64,000 bases of DNA from Billgrantia montanilacus (lineage in GTDB: Bacteria > Pseudomonadota > Gammaproteobacteria > Pseudomonadales > Halomonadaceae): the NCBI RefSeq assembly GCF_003336675.1, contig NZ_QPII01000013.1:568-64567 (forward strand), given 5' to 3'. Positions 12,086 through 20,952 of this stretch are shown here, piece after piece. Each line of letters starts with the position of its first letter. Position 1 is the stretch's first letter. The position numbers and the translations under genes are program-made. The notes beneath the pieces are model-generated. The model searched no databases. It had not been told where the DNA came from and worked only from the letters and a program-made list of their open reading frames with translations.

Positions 12086-12913
12086 TCACTCTGGGAAGTC
12101 CACCGGATAGTCCAGCAGGTCATGGGCCGCGGCCTGGAGGTGCCGATGGGCACGGCCTATCGTCCAGTTCGCCAGCCTGGTCCCGCCGGCGTCATCGAGT
12201 TGCGCCACCGGCCAGACACCCTGTATCGAATTGGCCAGCCATACTGCTTCGGCCCCGGCCAGAACGTCCGGAGTGGCCATGACCTCGCTGACGGGGAGCC
12301 TCTCCAGAAGGGCGGCCCGAAGGGTGCCGGCGACGCCACTGTCGTCGAGCCGAGGCGTCTCCAGCTGTCCCTCCCGAAGCCAGAACAGGTTCATGCAGGT
12401 CGCCTCCACCAGCCAGCCGTCGCTGTTACATAGCAGGCCTTCCGCCAGGTCGGGAGCCGACCATTCGTTCCGGGCCAGCACGTTCTCCAGCCGGTTGAGA
12501 TGCTTCAGCCCGGCGAGCAGCGGTTGAATGCCCAGCCTGAGCCGGCAATGCCGGACTCGCACCCCATCGCGCCAGCGCGATGGCTGCGGGGAAAAGGCCA
12601 TCGCCTGCCAGCGAAGGCGTGGCGATGAGGAGGCCGGCGGCAGGTAGCCCCGCCCACCGCTACCCCGGGTGAGTATCAGCTTGAGTACCCGGAGGCCCGG
12701 CCCGGCCCGTTCCGGCAGACAGTCGAGCGCGTCTCGTGCCGGAAGCGGTATGCCCAGCACCTGACAACCGCGGGCCAGGCGAGCCATGTGCTCGTCCCAT
12801 AGCAACGGTGTGCCATCGCGAACCAGCACGGTCTCGAACAGGCCGTCGCCATAGGCCAGCCCGCGATCATCCATTGGCACCGAGGACTGTTCAGATGCCA
12901 GGGACATGGTCAT
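12086..12913 (-). CDS. pabC: Aminodeoxychorismate lyase
   Basis: A 275-aa fold-type IV PLP enzyme that converts 4-amino-4-deoxychorismate to p-aminobenzoate for folate. Visible features are DRGLAYGDGLFETV at the N-terminus, the PLP lysine in LKHLNRLENVLARNEW, and EATCMNLFWL. The start ATG at 12913 shares a base with the fabF stop codon (TGATG), a common coupling; an alternative ATG at 12907 is two codons in. The gene joins the fatty-acid cluster to mltG. Confidence 0.9.
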   Translation of the reverse strand: MTMSLASEQSSVPMDDRGLAYGDGLFETVLVRDGTPLLWDEHMARLARGCQVLGIPLPARDALDCLPERAGPGLRVLKLILTRGSGGRGYLPPASSSPRLRWQAMAFSPQPSRWRDGVRVRHCRLRLGIQPLLAGLKHLNRLENVLARNEWSAPDLAEGLLCNSDGWLVEATCMNLFWLREGQLETPRLDDSGVAGTLRAALLERLPVSEVMATPDVLAGAEAVWLANSIQGVWPVAQLDDAGGTRLANWTIGRAHRHLQAAAHDLLDYPVDFPE

Positions 12914-14148
12914 CACACTCGGGAAAAGACAAGCGTGCCGTTGGTGCCACCGAAGCCGAAGGAGTTGGACAGTGCCACGTCGATCTTCATCTGGCGGGCG
13001 GTATGCGGCACGTAGTCCAGATCGCATCCCTCCTGGGGGTTGTCCAGGTTGATGGTCGGCGGCGCCACCTGATCGCGAATGGCCAGTATGCAGAACACTG
13101 CCTCAACGGCGCCAGCAGCACCCAGCAGGTGGCCGATCATCGACTTGGTGGAACTGACCGCCACCGAATGCGCCGCGCTGCCCATGACCTTCTTCACCGC
13201 TCGACTCTCGGCCAGATCGCCGGCCGGGGTGGAGGTACCGTGGGCATTGATGTAGTCGACCCGGGAGGGATCGATACCCGCGTCGCGGATGGCATTACGC
13301 ATGGAGAGCGCCGCGCCACTGCCATCTTCCGGCGGGGCCGTCATGTGGAAAGCGTCGTCGCTCATGCCGAACCCGGTCAGCTCGGCATAGATCTTCGCTC
13401 CGCGCGCCTTGGCATGTTCGTACTCCTCGAGCACAAGGATGCCGGCACCATCGGAGAGTACGAAACCGTCGCGGTCGCGGTCCCAGGGACGACTGGCAGC
13501 CGTGGGGTCGTCGTTGCGATTCGACAGGGCCCGGGCGGCAGAGAAGCCACCGAGGCCCAGCGGCGTGGTCGCCATCTCGGCGCCACCACAGATCATCACG
13601 TCGGCATCGCCATAGACGATGGTTCGGGCGCTGTAGCCGATATTGTGGGTCCCGGTGGTACAGGCGGTGGTGATGGCGATGTTGGGGCCGCGAAAGCCGT
13701 GCTGGATCGCCAGATTGCCGGAGATCATGTTGATGATGGAGCCCGGCACGAAGAACGGCGAGATACGGCGTGCGCCACCCTTGTTCAACGCGTTGTGGTT
13801 ATGCTCGATCATCGGCAGCCCACCGATGCCGGAGCCCACCGCCACGCCGATGCGCTCGGCGTTCTCCTCGGTGCACTCGATGCCGGCATCAGCAATGGCC
13901 TGGGCACCTGCTGCAATCCCGTACTGGATGAACAGGTCCATCTTGCGGGCGTCCTTGGGGTTGAGGTAAGGACTGATATCGAAGTCCTTGACCGACCCAC
14001 CGAACCGGGTGTTGAAGCTGGTGGCATCGAAATGTTCGATAGGGGCGATGCCGCTCTTGCCGGCCAGGATGCTTTCCCAGCTCTCGTCAACGGTGTTGCC
14101 CACCGGTGTCACCAGACCCAGTCCGGTCACCACAACTCTACGAGCCAT
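12913..14148 (-). CDS. fabF: Beta-ketoacyl-ACP synthase II
   Basis: A 411-aa elongating condensing enzyme of type II fatty-acid synthesis. The catalytic triad is readable: Cys in [13 protein letters not shown], His in [11 protein letters not shown] and His in [12 protein letters not shown]. The ATG at 14148 is preceded by GGAGGAG. The frame extends ten codons further upstream but without a better start. It is followed by pabC with a one-base overlap and preceded by acpP, with a hairpin in the intervening 197 bases. Confidence 0.97.
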   Translation of the reverse strand: MARRVVVTGLGLVTPVGNTVDESWESILAGKSGIAPIEHFDATSFNTRFGGSVKDFDISPYLNPKDARKMDLFIQYGIAAGAQAIADAGIECTEENAERIGVAVGSGIGGLPMIEHNHNALNKGGARRISPFFVPGSIINMISGNLAIQHGFRGPNIAITTACTTGTHNIGYSARTIVYGDADVMICGGAEMATTPLGLGGFSAARALSNRNDDPTAASRPWDRDRDGFVLSDGAGILVLEEYEHAKARGAKIYAELTGFGMSDDAFHMTAPPEDGSGAALSMRNAIRDAGIDPSRVDYINAHGTSTPAGDLAESRAVKKVMGSAAHSVAVSSTKSMIGHLLGAAGAVEAVFCILAIRDQVAPPTINLDNPQEGCDLDYVPHTARQMKIDVALSNSFGFGGTNGTLVFSRV

Positions 14149-14260
14149 CAGTACTCCTCCCGACAACCTTGATGACACGGCCCTTCCACGGGGCCGTCAG
14201 TGGGCGCATTATACCGAACATGCCCCCTCCTTGGGCAGCAATCAACCCGCCCCAATATAG

Positions 14261-14293
14261 CGAAAGCCGCCCTGGCGAACAGGACGGCTTTCG
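14261..14293 (-). other. Hairpin between acpP and fabF
   Basis: CGAAAGCCG and CGGCTTTCG (14261-14269 and 14285-14293) form a nine-pair stem, extended by CCT/AGG inside, in the acpP-fabF gap. It has no T-tract, so it is more likely an mRNA-stabilising or partial-attenuation structure than a full terminator. That would fit the much higher demand for acyl carrier protein than for FabF. Confidence 0.5.
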
Positions 14294-14345
14294 AGGGTCG
14301 CTCAAACGGACCCATTCACCTCAGCAAGCGGTCACGACCGCGCCC

Positions 14346-14579
14346 TTACTGGTGGGCGTTGACGTAATCGATGGCTTCCTGAACGGTGGTGATCTTCTCG
14401 GCTTCCTCATCGGGAATTTCGGTATCGAATTCCTCTTCGAGCGCCATGACCAGCTCGACGGTGTCCAGGGAATCAGCGCCCAGGTCTTCGGTGAAGGAGG
14501 AGCTATTCTGGATGTCCTCTTCCTTGACGTTCAGGCGCTCTGCCACAACCTTCTTCACGCGCTCTTCGATGGTGCTCAT
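14346..14579 (-). CDS. acpP: Acyl carrier protein
   Basis: A 77-aa, strongly acidic four-helix protein. Ser 37 in GADSLDTVE is the attachment site for 4'-phosphopantetheine. Length and sequence are typical of the essential fatty-acid-synthesis ACP. It lies between fabG and fabF as in most gammaproteobacteria. Confidence 0.98.
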   Translation of the reverse strand: MSTIEERVKKVVAERLNVKEEDIQNSSSFTEDLGADSLDTVELVMALEEEFDTEIPDEEAEKITTVQEAIDYVNAHQ

Positions 14580-14702
14580 TATGACGTACTCCAGTCGTTC
14601 AAGTTAGCCGTTCAGATGACCAGCCAGTTGATCCGCAACCTCAAGCTGCGGGGTAGTTTATAGACGCCCCCCCGTCGGCGCAACCGCCGACCAGCGGGAG
14701 CC

Positions 14703-15446
14703 TCAACGCATGTTCATGCCACCGTTAACCTGCAAGGTCTCACCGGTGATATAGCCCGCGCTCTCGCCGGTCAGGAAACCGACGGCTGCGGCGATCTCTG
14801 CGGGCTCACCGAGCCGCGACAGAGGAATCTGGTTGAGCAGCGCCTTGTGCTGCTCCTCGGGCAGGCTCTGGGTCATGTCGGTGGCGATGAAGCCTGGCGC
14901 CACGGCATTGACCGTGATGGCACGCGATGCCACTTCACGGGCCAGCGCACGGGTGAAACCTTCCATGCCCGCCTTGGCGGCAGCATAGTTGGTCTGTCCC
15001 AGATTGCCCATGGTCGCTACCACGGAGCTGATACTGACGATCCGACCGAAACGGGCCCGGGTCATGCCTCGCAGACAGGCCTTGGTGACCCGGTAGACGG
15101 ACTTGAGGTTGGTGTCGAGCACCGAATCCCACTCGTCTTCCTTCATCCGCATGAGGAGATTGTCCCGGGTGATCCCGGCGTTGTTGACCAGAATGGTGGG
15201 TGCACCGAATTCATCGGTGACCGACTTGATCAGGGCATCCACGCTGGCCTGGTCGGTCACGTCGAGGGCGCGTCCAGCCCCTTCGATACCGTTGGCGCGA
15301 AGGTCCTCGTCAATCTTCGCCGCGCCGGACTCGGTCGTGGCCGTGCCGATCACCACCCGCCCCTGGCGGCCCAGCTCATGGGCGATGGCCCGCCCTATGC
15401 CGCGGCTGGCCCCTGTCACCAGGGCGATTCTGCGTTCGCTCGTCAT
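14703..15446 (-). CDS. fabG: 3-oxoacyl-ACP reductase
   Basis: A 247-aa NADPH-dependent short-chain dehydrogenase. It contains the cofactor motif TGASRGIGRAI, NNAG, the catalytic Ser of SISSVVATMG and the YxxxK of TNYAAAKAG. The ATG at 15446 (MTSERRIALVTG) is chosen over a start 17 codons upstream because family members begin a few residues before the glycine motif. It sits between fabD and acpP. Confidence 0.96.
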   Translation of the reverse strand: MTSERRIALVTGASRGIGRAIAHELGRQGRVVIGTATTESGAAKIDEDLRANGIEGAGRALDVTDQASVDALIKSVTDEFGAPTILVNNAGITRDNLLMRMKEDEWDSVLDTNLKSVYRVTKACLRGMTRARFGRIVSISSVVATMGNLGQTNYAAAKAGMEGFTRALAREVASRAITVNAVAPGFIATDMTQSLPEEQHKALLNQIPLSRLGEPAEIAAAVGFLTGESAGYITGETLQVNGGMNMR

Positions 15447-15526
15447 AACGGTTCCCGATTTGAATGCTGTTGAATCCGAGGAGGCCGCCCACCCCAACGA
15501 CTTGTCTCGCCTAACGGCTCAGGCCG

Positions 15527-16480
15527 TCACCGCGAGACGGCCTCGCGAGCCAGCTCAAGGGCGGCTCCCAGGCTGTCAGGGTCATTGACCGCCAGACCCT
15601 TGCTACCCTTGGCAATTCGCTTGCCAAGGCCGGTCAAGACTTTGCCCGGCCCACACTCGATGAACACACTGGCGCCAGCGTCCGCCATGGCCTCCACGCA
15701 GGAGGTCCAGCGCACCGGTTGATAGAGCTGCTCGATCAGACGCGTGCGCAGCGTCTCGACATCCGCATGCGCCTGGGCATCGACGTTCTGATAGACGGTA
15801 TAGCGCGGCGGACGCATCTCGAGCCCCGCCATGGCGGCCTTGAGCTCCTCGGCCGCCGGCCGCATCAGTGCGCAATGCGACGGCACCGATACCGGCAGCG
15901 GCATGGCGCGCTTGGCACCCGCCCCCTGACACAGCACGATGGCCCGCTCGACCGCCGCCTTGCTGCCGGCAATCACAACCTGTCCCGGCGCATTGTAGTT
16001 GACCGCCGCGACCACATCATTCTGCTCGGCTTCGGCACAGGCCTTTTCAACGGTAGCATCGTCGAGGCCAAGAATCGCCGCCATGGCTCCCTGGCCGACC
16101 GGCACGGCCTGCTGCATCGCTTCGCCACGCAGCTTGACCAGACGCACACCATCGGCAAAACCGAGGACACCGGCACAGACCATGGCGCTGTACTCGCCCA
16201 GGCTGTGCCCCGCCATGGCGCCCGGCCGTGGCCCTTCCAACTCCTGCCAGACCCGCCAGATGGCAACACTGGCAGTCAACAGGGCCGGCTGGGTGCAGGC
16301 CGTGGCGTTGAGCGCCTCCTCGGGGCCCTCTTGTACCACCTTCCACAGGTCGTAGCCTAACGCGTCGGCTGCTTCCTCGAAGGTCGTGCGGACGACGCTA
16401 TAGCGTTCGGCCAGCTCGCGCAGCATGCCAATCTGCTGTGAGCCCTGCCCGGGAAATACGAGGGCAAGAGGTTGGGTCAT
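15527..16480 (-). CDS. fabD: Malonyl-CoA:ACP transacylase
   Basis: A 317-aa enzyme loading malonyl groups onto ACP. The N-terminal FPGQGSQ motif, the nucleophile Ser in GHSLGEYSA and the catalytic His in SVPSHCALM are present, and length is normal. It is 21 bases downstream of plsX. Confidence 0.97.
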   Translation of the reverse strand: MTQPLALVFPGQGSQQIGMLRELAERYSVVRTTFEEAADALGYDLWKVVQEGPEEALNATACTQPALLTASVAIWRVWQELEGPRPGAMAGHSLGEYSAMVCAGVLGFADGVRLVKLRGEAMQQAVPVGQGAMAAILGLDDATVEKACAEAEQNDVVAAVNYNAPGQVVIAGSKAAVERAIVLCQGAGAKRAMPLPVSVPSHCALMRPAAEELKAAMAGLEMRPPRYTVYQNVDAQAHADVETLRTRLIEQLYQPVRWTSCVEAMADAGASVFIECGPGKVLTGLGKRIAKGSKGLAVNDPDSLGAALELAREAVSR

Positions 16481-16501
16481 GTCGTTTCACCTTTGCTCTT
16501 A

Positions 16502-17530
16502 TTAAGTCCGTTCATGCCGGCAGTCCAGTTCAAGAGCCAGCTGAGCCGGGAGGCCACGACTGACTTCTTGTACCGCGCGCAACACAGCATAGGAGAAGCC
16601 AGTGGCATCGGCACCGCCATGGCTCTTGATCACGATTCCGTCGAGCCCAAGCAGGCTGGCGCCGTTGTAGCGCACCGGATCCAGATCATTTTTCAATCGC
16701 CGCAGCGCCGGCCTGGCAAGCATCCCCACCAGACGACTCCCCCAATGCGCCTCGAAGGTCGCCTGCACGCGCTCGATGAGCATGCGCGCAAGACCTTCGC
16801 TTGCCTTGAGCACCGCATTGCCGACGAAGCCATCGCAGACCACCACATCGGCAGCACCCGCGAAAATGCCATCGCCCTCGACGAAGCCGCAGTAGTTCAG
16901 CGACGCCATGCCGCTCAGGCAGGCATCCGCTTCGCGTACGCTGGCGCTGCCCTTGGTGCCTTCACTTCCCACGTTCAGCAGCGCCACACGGGGCGATGCG
17001 AGCCCGTCGATGTGTCGCGCCATGACACTGCCCATTCGGGCGAAGTCGACCAGCCGCTCGGCGGTGACATCGACATTGGCCCCCAGGTCCAGCAGGTAGC
17101 AGCGCCCCTCGCCTCGCGTAGGGATGGCCGTACTGATCGCCGGACGCGGAATGCTCGCCACCGTCCCCAACTCACGCCGCGCCATCGCCATCAACGCGCC
17201 GGTATTGCCCGAACTGACGCCGGCCATCGCACCGCCACGCGACAGATGCGCCAGCATGAAAGCCATGCTGGTATCGCCGCCGCGACGCAGTGCGTCGGTG
17301 GGGCGCTGATCCTGGCGGATTATGTCGGGAGCATGTTGGACAGACAAATGCGAACCAGCCGCGGCGAGGTGCCGCGGCAGGCTCTCTAGCTCGGATTCCA
17401 GCAGGTCGCGAGGGCCGAACAGGTCGATCGACAGGCCTGGCTGGGCCACTACCGCCGCTGCCGATCCCTGAACGGCAGCGGCTGGGCCCGCATCCCCCCC
17501 CATCGCATCGACAGCGACACGCACGCTCAA
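16502..17530 (-). CDS. plsX: Phosphate acyltransferase PlsX
   Basis: A 342-aa peripheral membrane enzyme that makes acyl-phosphate from acyl-ACP for phospholipid synthesis. The N-terminal [12 protein letters not shown] motif is characteristic. The first codon at 17530 is TTG; a GTG lies two codons in at 17524. Neither has a strong ribosome-binding site, so the exact start is uncertain and translation may be coupled to rpmF 29 bases upstream. The order yceD-rpmF-plsX-fabD is conserved. Confidence 0.93.
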   Translation of the reverse strand: MSVRVAVDAMGGDAGPAAAVQGSAAAVVAQPGLSIDLFGPRDLLESELESLPRHLAAAGSHLSVQHAPDIIRQDQRPTDALRRGGDTSMAFMLAHLSRGGAMAGVSSGNTGALMAMARRELGTVASIPRPAISTAIPTRGEGRCYLLDLGANVDVTAERLVDFARMGSVMARHIDGLASPRVALLNVGSEGTKGSASVREADACLSGMASLNYCGFVEGDGIFAGAADVVVCDGFVGNAVLKASEGLARMLIERVQATFEAHWGSRLVGMLARPALRRLKNDLDPVRYNGASLLGLDGIVIKSHGGADATGFSYAVLRAVQEVSRGLPAQLALELDCRHERT

Positions 17531-17559
17531 CGGCCGAGCATCACTGACAAGGTGTCGAC

Positions 17560-17730
17560 TCAGGCGTCGACGATCTTGCGACCACGGTAGAAACCGTCGG
17601 GAGCAATGTGGTGACGCAGGTGAGTGGTGCCGGTCTCCTTGTCCTGGGACAGGGTCGGGCCAGTCAGCGCATCGTGGCTACGACGCATGCCGCGCTTGGA
17701 ACGGGTTTTACGGTTCTGTTGAACTGCCAT
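17560..17730 (-). CDS. rpmF: 50S ribosomal protein L32
   Basis: A 56-aa protein read directly from the minus strand. It begins [20 protein letters not shown] and ends [11 protein letters not shown], matching the L32 family in length and in its basic N-terminus. The usual C-terminal zinc cysteines are absent, as in many proteobacterial L32 proteins. It lies between yceD and plsX, the standard place. Confidence 0.95.
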   Translation of the reverse strand: MAVQQNRKTRSKRGMRRSHDALTGPTLSQDKETGTTHLRHHIAPDGFYRGRKIVDA

Positions 17731-17763
17731 GGGAAATCACTCCAGAGTGAATCGACAAATGAA

Positions 17764-18291
17764 TCAGGATTTGTCCTTGAGACGACGCAGCACCTCAAAG
17801 GGACTCGCGGGAGTCGGCTCGGGCGATTCGGCCTCCTCCCCGCTACTCAGCTGGTCGCGCGAGACCCGACACAGGGCCTCGTCGTGGTAAACCACCTGGG
17901 GCAGGCTGAGGATGAGCTCATCCTCGACCATCTCCAGCAGGTTCAGCTGTTCGTTTTCCACCAGCACCGGTTCGTGGGTGCTCGGCAGCTCCGCCGCCAG
18001 CGCGTCGCTCGTGACCATGCCCAGCAGGAATTCGCTTTCGACATGCTGTGACAGCGGCTCGAGGCAGCGACGGCAAGGCAGCTGCAACTCGGCCTCCAGG
18101 CGGCCGTGAATCACGCGGCGCCCCTGGGGGTCGATGGCAAAGTCGAGCCATACCTGGCAGTCGCCGTCCTGCGCACCCACCTGCTCGGCGAGGCGCTCGA
18201 ACTGGTCGAGCGCCACCAGGCCTTCGAGGCGTTCGGCGCGGGCGGCGAGCTTGTAGGGCTCGACCCTATTGGGAAGTCGTGAGGTCAACAT
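17764..18291 (-). CDS. yceD: YceD/DUF177 family 23S rRNA accumulation protein
   Basis: A 175-aa acidic protein with the DUF177 core CRRCLEPLSQHVESEFLLG and the C-terminal DELILSLPQVVYH segment. YceD homologues are needed for normal 23S rRNA accumulation in bacteria and plants. I place the start at 18291 (MLTSRLPNRVEPYKLA); the frame stays open for another hundred codons upstream, but that stretch runs against the start of maf on the other strand and has non-coding composition. It heads the yceD-rpmF-plsX-fab series. Confidence 0.9.
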   Translation of the reverse strand: MLTSRLPNRVEPYKLAARAERLEGLVALDQFERLAEQVGAQDGDCQVWLDFAIDPQGRRVIHGRLEAELQLPCRRCLEPLSQHVESEFLLGMVTSDALAAELPSTHEPVLVENEQLNLLEMVEDELILSLPQVVYHDEALCRVSRDQLSSGEEAESPEPTPASPFEVLRRLKDKS

Positions 18292-18413
18292 AGGCGCGCA
18301 ATGATAGGCACTCCCCCGCCCCCTGTCAAAGACGCCTTCGCGCCGGGTTACAATGGTGTCGTTCCAGGCTATCGATGCGCCGCATGCGGCCCCACTTTCT
18401 TCAGGAGACGTCA

Positions 18414-18995
18414 ATGCCACGACTCGTACTCGCCTCAAGCTCACCCTGGCGCCGCCAACTGCTCGAGCGCCTGGGGCTGCCGTTCGACTGGGCGAGCCCC
18501 GATATCGACGAAACGCCGCAATCCGGCGAGCCCCCCGAAGCGCTGGTACACCGCCTGTCCCTGGCCAAGGCCGCCAGCGTGGCCGAAGCATACCCCGACC
18601 ACCTGGTCATCGGCTCGGACCAGGTGGCGGTCTTTGGCGGAGCCATCCTCGGCAAGCCCGGCGACGCCGCCACGGCGCGCGCGCAGCTGGCGCGATTCTC
18701 CGGACATCGTGTGCGCTTTCTCACCGGCCTGGCGTTGATCGACAGCCGCGCAGGACGCCATTGGGTCTGCCACGAGCGCTATGACGTCGTGTTTCGCCAG
18801 CTCAGCGACGCCGAGATTTCCCGCTACGTGGAGCGGGAGCAGCCGCTGGACAGCGCCGGCAGCTTCCGTATGGAGGGGCTGGGCATCGCCCTGTTCGAGA
18901 AACTCGAGGGCGATGACCCCAACACCCTGGTCGGCCTGCCGCTGATCCGCCTCTGTGCCCTGCTGCGCGAGGCGGGGCTGGATCCGCTGAAATAG
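18414..18995 (+). CDS. Maf-family nucleotide pyrophosphatase (YceF type)
   Basis: A 193-aa house-cleaning enzyme hydrolysing modified or non-canonical nucleoside triphosphates; YceF-type members prefer m7GTP. Signature elements are LASSSPWRRQLL at the N-terminus, the SPDIDETP motif, GSDQVA and the catalytic-region EGLGIALFE. The ATG at 18414 is preceded by AGGAGA. It is divergent from yceD and convergent with sppA; a structured repeat lies between the two stops. Confidence 0.9.
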   Translation: MPRLVLASSSPWRRQLLERLGLPFDWASPDIDETPQSGEPPEALVHRLSLAKAASVAEAYPDHLVIGSDQVAVFGGAILGKPGDAATARAQLARFSGHRVRFLTGLALIDSRAGRHWVCHERYDVVFRQLSDAEISRYVEREQPLDSAGSFRMEGLGIALFEKLEGDDPNTLVGLPLIRLCALLREAGLDPLK

Positions 18996-19014
18996 TGCCA
19001 ACCAGTGAGCGGCG

Positions 19015-19109
19015 CCGGGGACAGGCCGAATCGGAGGTCCTTTTCCAGGGATGGAAAAGGTAGCGCCCAGGGATGGGTTCACAGCGCCTCCGAGCAGGCC
19101 TGTCGCCGG
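19015..19109. repeat. Branched palindromic repeat, copy A
   Basis: A 95-nt imperfect palindrome between the convergent maf and sppA genes. Its outer stem is CCGG-G-GACAGGCC (19015-19027) with GGCCTGTC-G-CCGG (19097-19109). The middle stem is TCGGAGG (19031-19037) with CCTCCGA (19087-19093). The first inner hairpin is CCTTTTCC-AGGGAT-GGAAAAGG (19039-19060) and the second is CCC-AGGGAT-GGG (19066-19077). The same architecture, with different stem sequences, recurs at 38685-38777. Confidence 0.85.
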
Positions 19110-19138
19110 AAAAGCCGCGACTCCAGGCGCTGGGTTGT

Positions 19139-20242
19139 TCAGGGCAGCTGGTAGCGTACCGGCGACTGGCTCGACGACACCCCGGCCCACTCGGCGGCGA
19201 CGCGACCGAACTGGCGGGACAGGCGCTCGAACGGGTCGAGACGAGGCGTATAGTCATGGATGCGCAGCTCGTCGAAGAGCTCATGGGACAGGGCATCGAG
19301 GCTGCTGATGCCATCGACGAGCCCCAGCTCCAGCGCCTGTTCTCCGTTCCAGATCAACCCGCTAAAGAGCCTGTCGTCGTCGGCCAGCCGGTCACCGCGC
19401 CCGGCCTGGACGGCATCGATGAACTGCCGGTGCGTGGTATCCATGACCGTCTGCCAGAAGTCGCGCTCTTCTGGTTCCACCGGCGAGAAGGGGTCGAGGA
19501 ACCCCTTGTTCTCGCCACTGACATAGATGCGTCGTTCGATGCCCAGATGGTCGATGGCCTCCTCGAAGCCGAAGCTGGCGAAAATCACCCCGATCGATCC
19601 CACCAGGCTGGCCGGCGCCGCCACGATCTCGTCGGCGGCGGCGGCAATATAGTAGGCCCCGCTGGCGCCGATATCCTCGATCACGGCGATGATCGGCTTG
19701 TCCCCTTCCTCGCGCAGCCGGAGGATCTCGTTGAAGACGCGCTGTGACTGAACGGGACTGCCGCCAGGGCTATCGATGTGCAGCACGACCACGGCGGCGC
19801 TATCCGCCTCCCAGGCCCGATTGAGCCCCCTGATGATGCGCTCGGCGCTGGCCGGCGACTCGCTGTCGATGACACCGTGAACCTTGACCACCCCCAGATG
19901 CTGCCGCTCGGGCTCACCCGCTCCCGGGTCAATGAAGATGCCGTAGAGCGTGGCCGATAGCGAAGCCAGTATCAGTGCGGCGAAAAAGAAGCGAAAAAAG
20001 AGCTTCCAGCGCCGAGTACGGCGCTGCTCGACCAGCACGCCACCGATCCACCGATCCAGCATTTCCTGCTGCGCCAGCCGCTGACGCTCACGCAGTGTCT
20101 CGGCACTCTCCGGCGGCGGAGGGGGCTTGGATGCCTGCGCCTCCCTCGCCCGCCGCGCCTCTTCGGGACTCAACTCCGGCCCTTCGGTCCAGCGATCTTC
20201 CTGGCCCGCTTCCCGCTTGTCGTCTCGCCTGTCATCACTCAT
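19139..20242 (-). CDS. sppA: Signal peptide peptidase SppA-like S49 protease
   Basis: A 367-aa inner-membrane serine protease that degrades leftover signal peptides. A charged cytoplasmic N-terminus (about 80 residues) is followed by one transmembrane helix (FFRFFFAALILASLSATLYG). The S49 domain contains VVLHIDSPGGSP, the nucleophile Ser in EDIGASGAYYIAAAAD and GSIGVIFA. It is the short, single-domain form. It is downstream of the HAD phosphatase and rluC in the conserved order. Confidence 0.9.
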   Translation of the reverse strand: MSDDRRDDKREAGQEDRWTEGPELSPEEARRAREAQASKPPPPPESAETLRERQRLAQQEMLDRWIGGVLVEQRRTRRWKLFFRFFFAALILASLSATLYGIFIDPGAGEPERQHLGVVKVHGVIDSESPASAERIIRGLNRAWEADSAAVVVLHIDSPGGSPVQSQRVFNEILRLREEGDKPIIAVIEDIGASGAYYIAAAADEIVAAPASLVGSIGVIFASFGFEEAIDHLGIERRIYVSGENKGFLDPFSPVEPEERDFWQTVMDTTHRQFIDAVQAGRGDRLADDDRLFSGLIWNGEQALELGLVDGISSLDALSHELFDELRIHDYTPRLDPFERLSRQFGRVAAEWAGVSSSQSPVRYQLP

Positions 20243-20264
20243 GGCTCGCGTTCCTTACAGCCGG

Positions 20265-20915
20265 TTATCGATTCAACCAGTCAAACAGCTCCGGCACCGC
20301 TTCAGCAGTGAATACGGGGTGGCTGGCTGCCAGCCGCCCCGGGGCATGCACGCCCCAGGTCACGGCGACCCGGTCCATGCCCAGCGCCCGAGCCATTTCC
20401 AGATCATATTCGGTGTCGCCAATCATCACCGCCTCCTCGACATCGACGCCCAGCTCGATAAGAAGCTCCTCCAGCATCTGCGGGTGCGGCTTCGAGCGCG
20501 TCTCGTCGGCGGTACGGCTGGCATGGAACCAGTCGGCGCTTCCGCTCTCGCGAAAGATGCGATCCAGACCCCGCCGACTCTTGCCGGTCGCTACCGCCAG
20601 GCGACGCTCGCTGATGCCACGAAGGCCTGTGACCCCCGCCTCGACCCCAGGGAAAAAGCGCATGGGCGTGGTATCGCCCTGGACGAAATGGAAGGAGTAG
20701 CGACTGCGCAGCAGCTCCGACCGCTCGGGATCGATCCCCGGGCAGAGCTTGTCGATGGCCTCGGGAAGCCCGAGCCCGATGATGTCGCGTATCGCATCAT
20801 CGGTCAGTTCACCCCAGCCGGCATCCCGGGATGCCGCCTGCATGCAGGCGACGATACGGGCCGCAGAATCCATCAGGGTGCCGTCCCAGTCGAATATCAC
20901 CAGTCGATAACGCAT
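20265..20915 (-). CDS. HAD-superfamily phosphatase (phosphoglycolate phosphatase-like)
   Basis: A 216-aa haloacid-dehalogenase-type hydrolase. It has motif I DWDGTLMDS with the nucleophile Asp, a helical cap, the motif III lysine in KPHP, and motif IV GDTEYDLEMA. Homologues next to rluC and sppA in Pseudomonas are annotated only as probable hydrolases; the substrate is not known. It lies 37 bases downstream of rluC on the same strand. Confidence 0.88.
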   Translation of the reverse strand: MRYRLVIFDWDGTLMDSAARIVACMQAASRDAGWGELTDDAIRDIIGLGLPEAIDKLCPGIDPERSELLRSRYSFHFVQGDTTPMRFFPGVEAGVTGLRGISERRLAVATGKSRRGLDRIFRESGSADWFHASRTADETRSKPHPQMLEELLIELGVDVEEAVMIGDTEYDLEMARALGMDRVAVTWGVHAPGRLAASHPVFTAEAVPELFDWLNR

Positions 20916-20952
20916 CGAGGCTCCGATTCAGACAATTGAGGTCTCATGGTGG

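Noticed and set aside
12736-14172. 478-codon plus-strand frame over fabF and pabC
   Set aside because: Antisense shadow; fabF catalytic residues are clear on the minus strand.
17560-17730. Loss of zinc cysteines in L32 as an unusual feature
   Set aside because: Cysteine-free L32 is common in proteobacteria.
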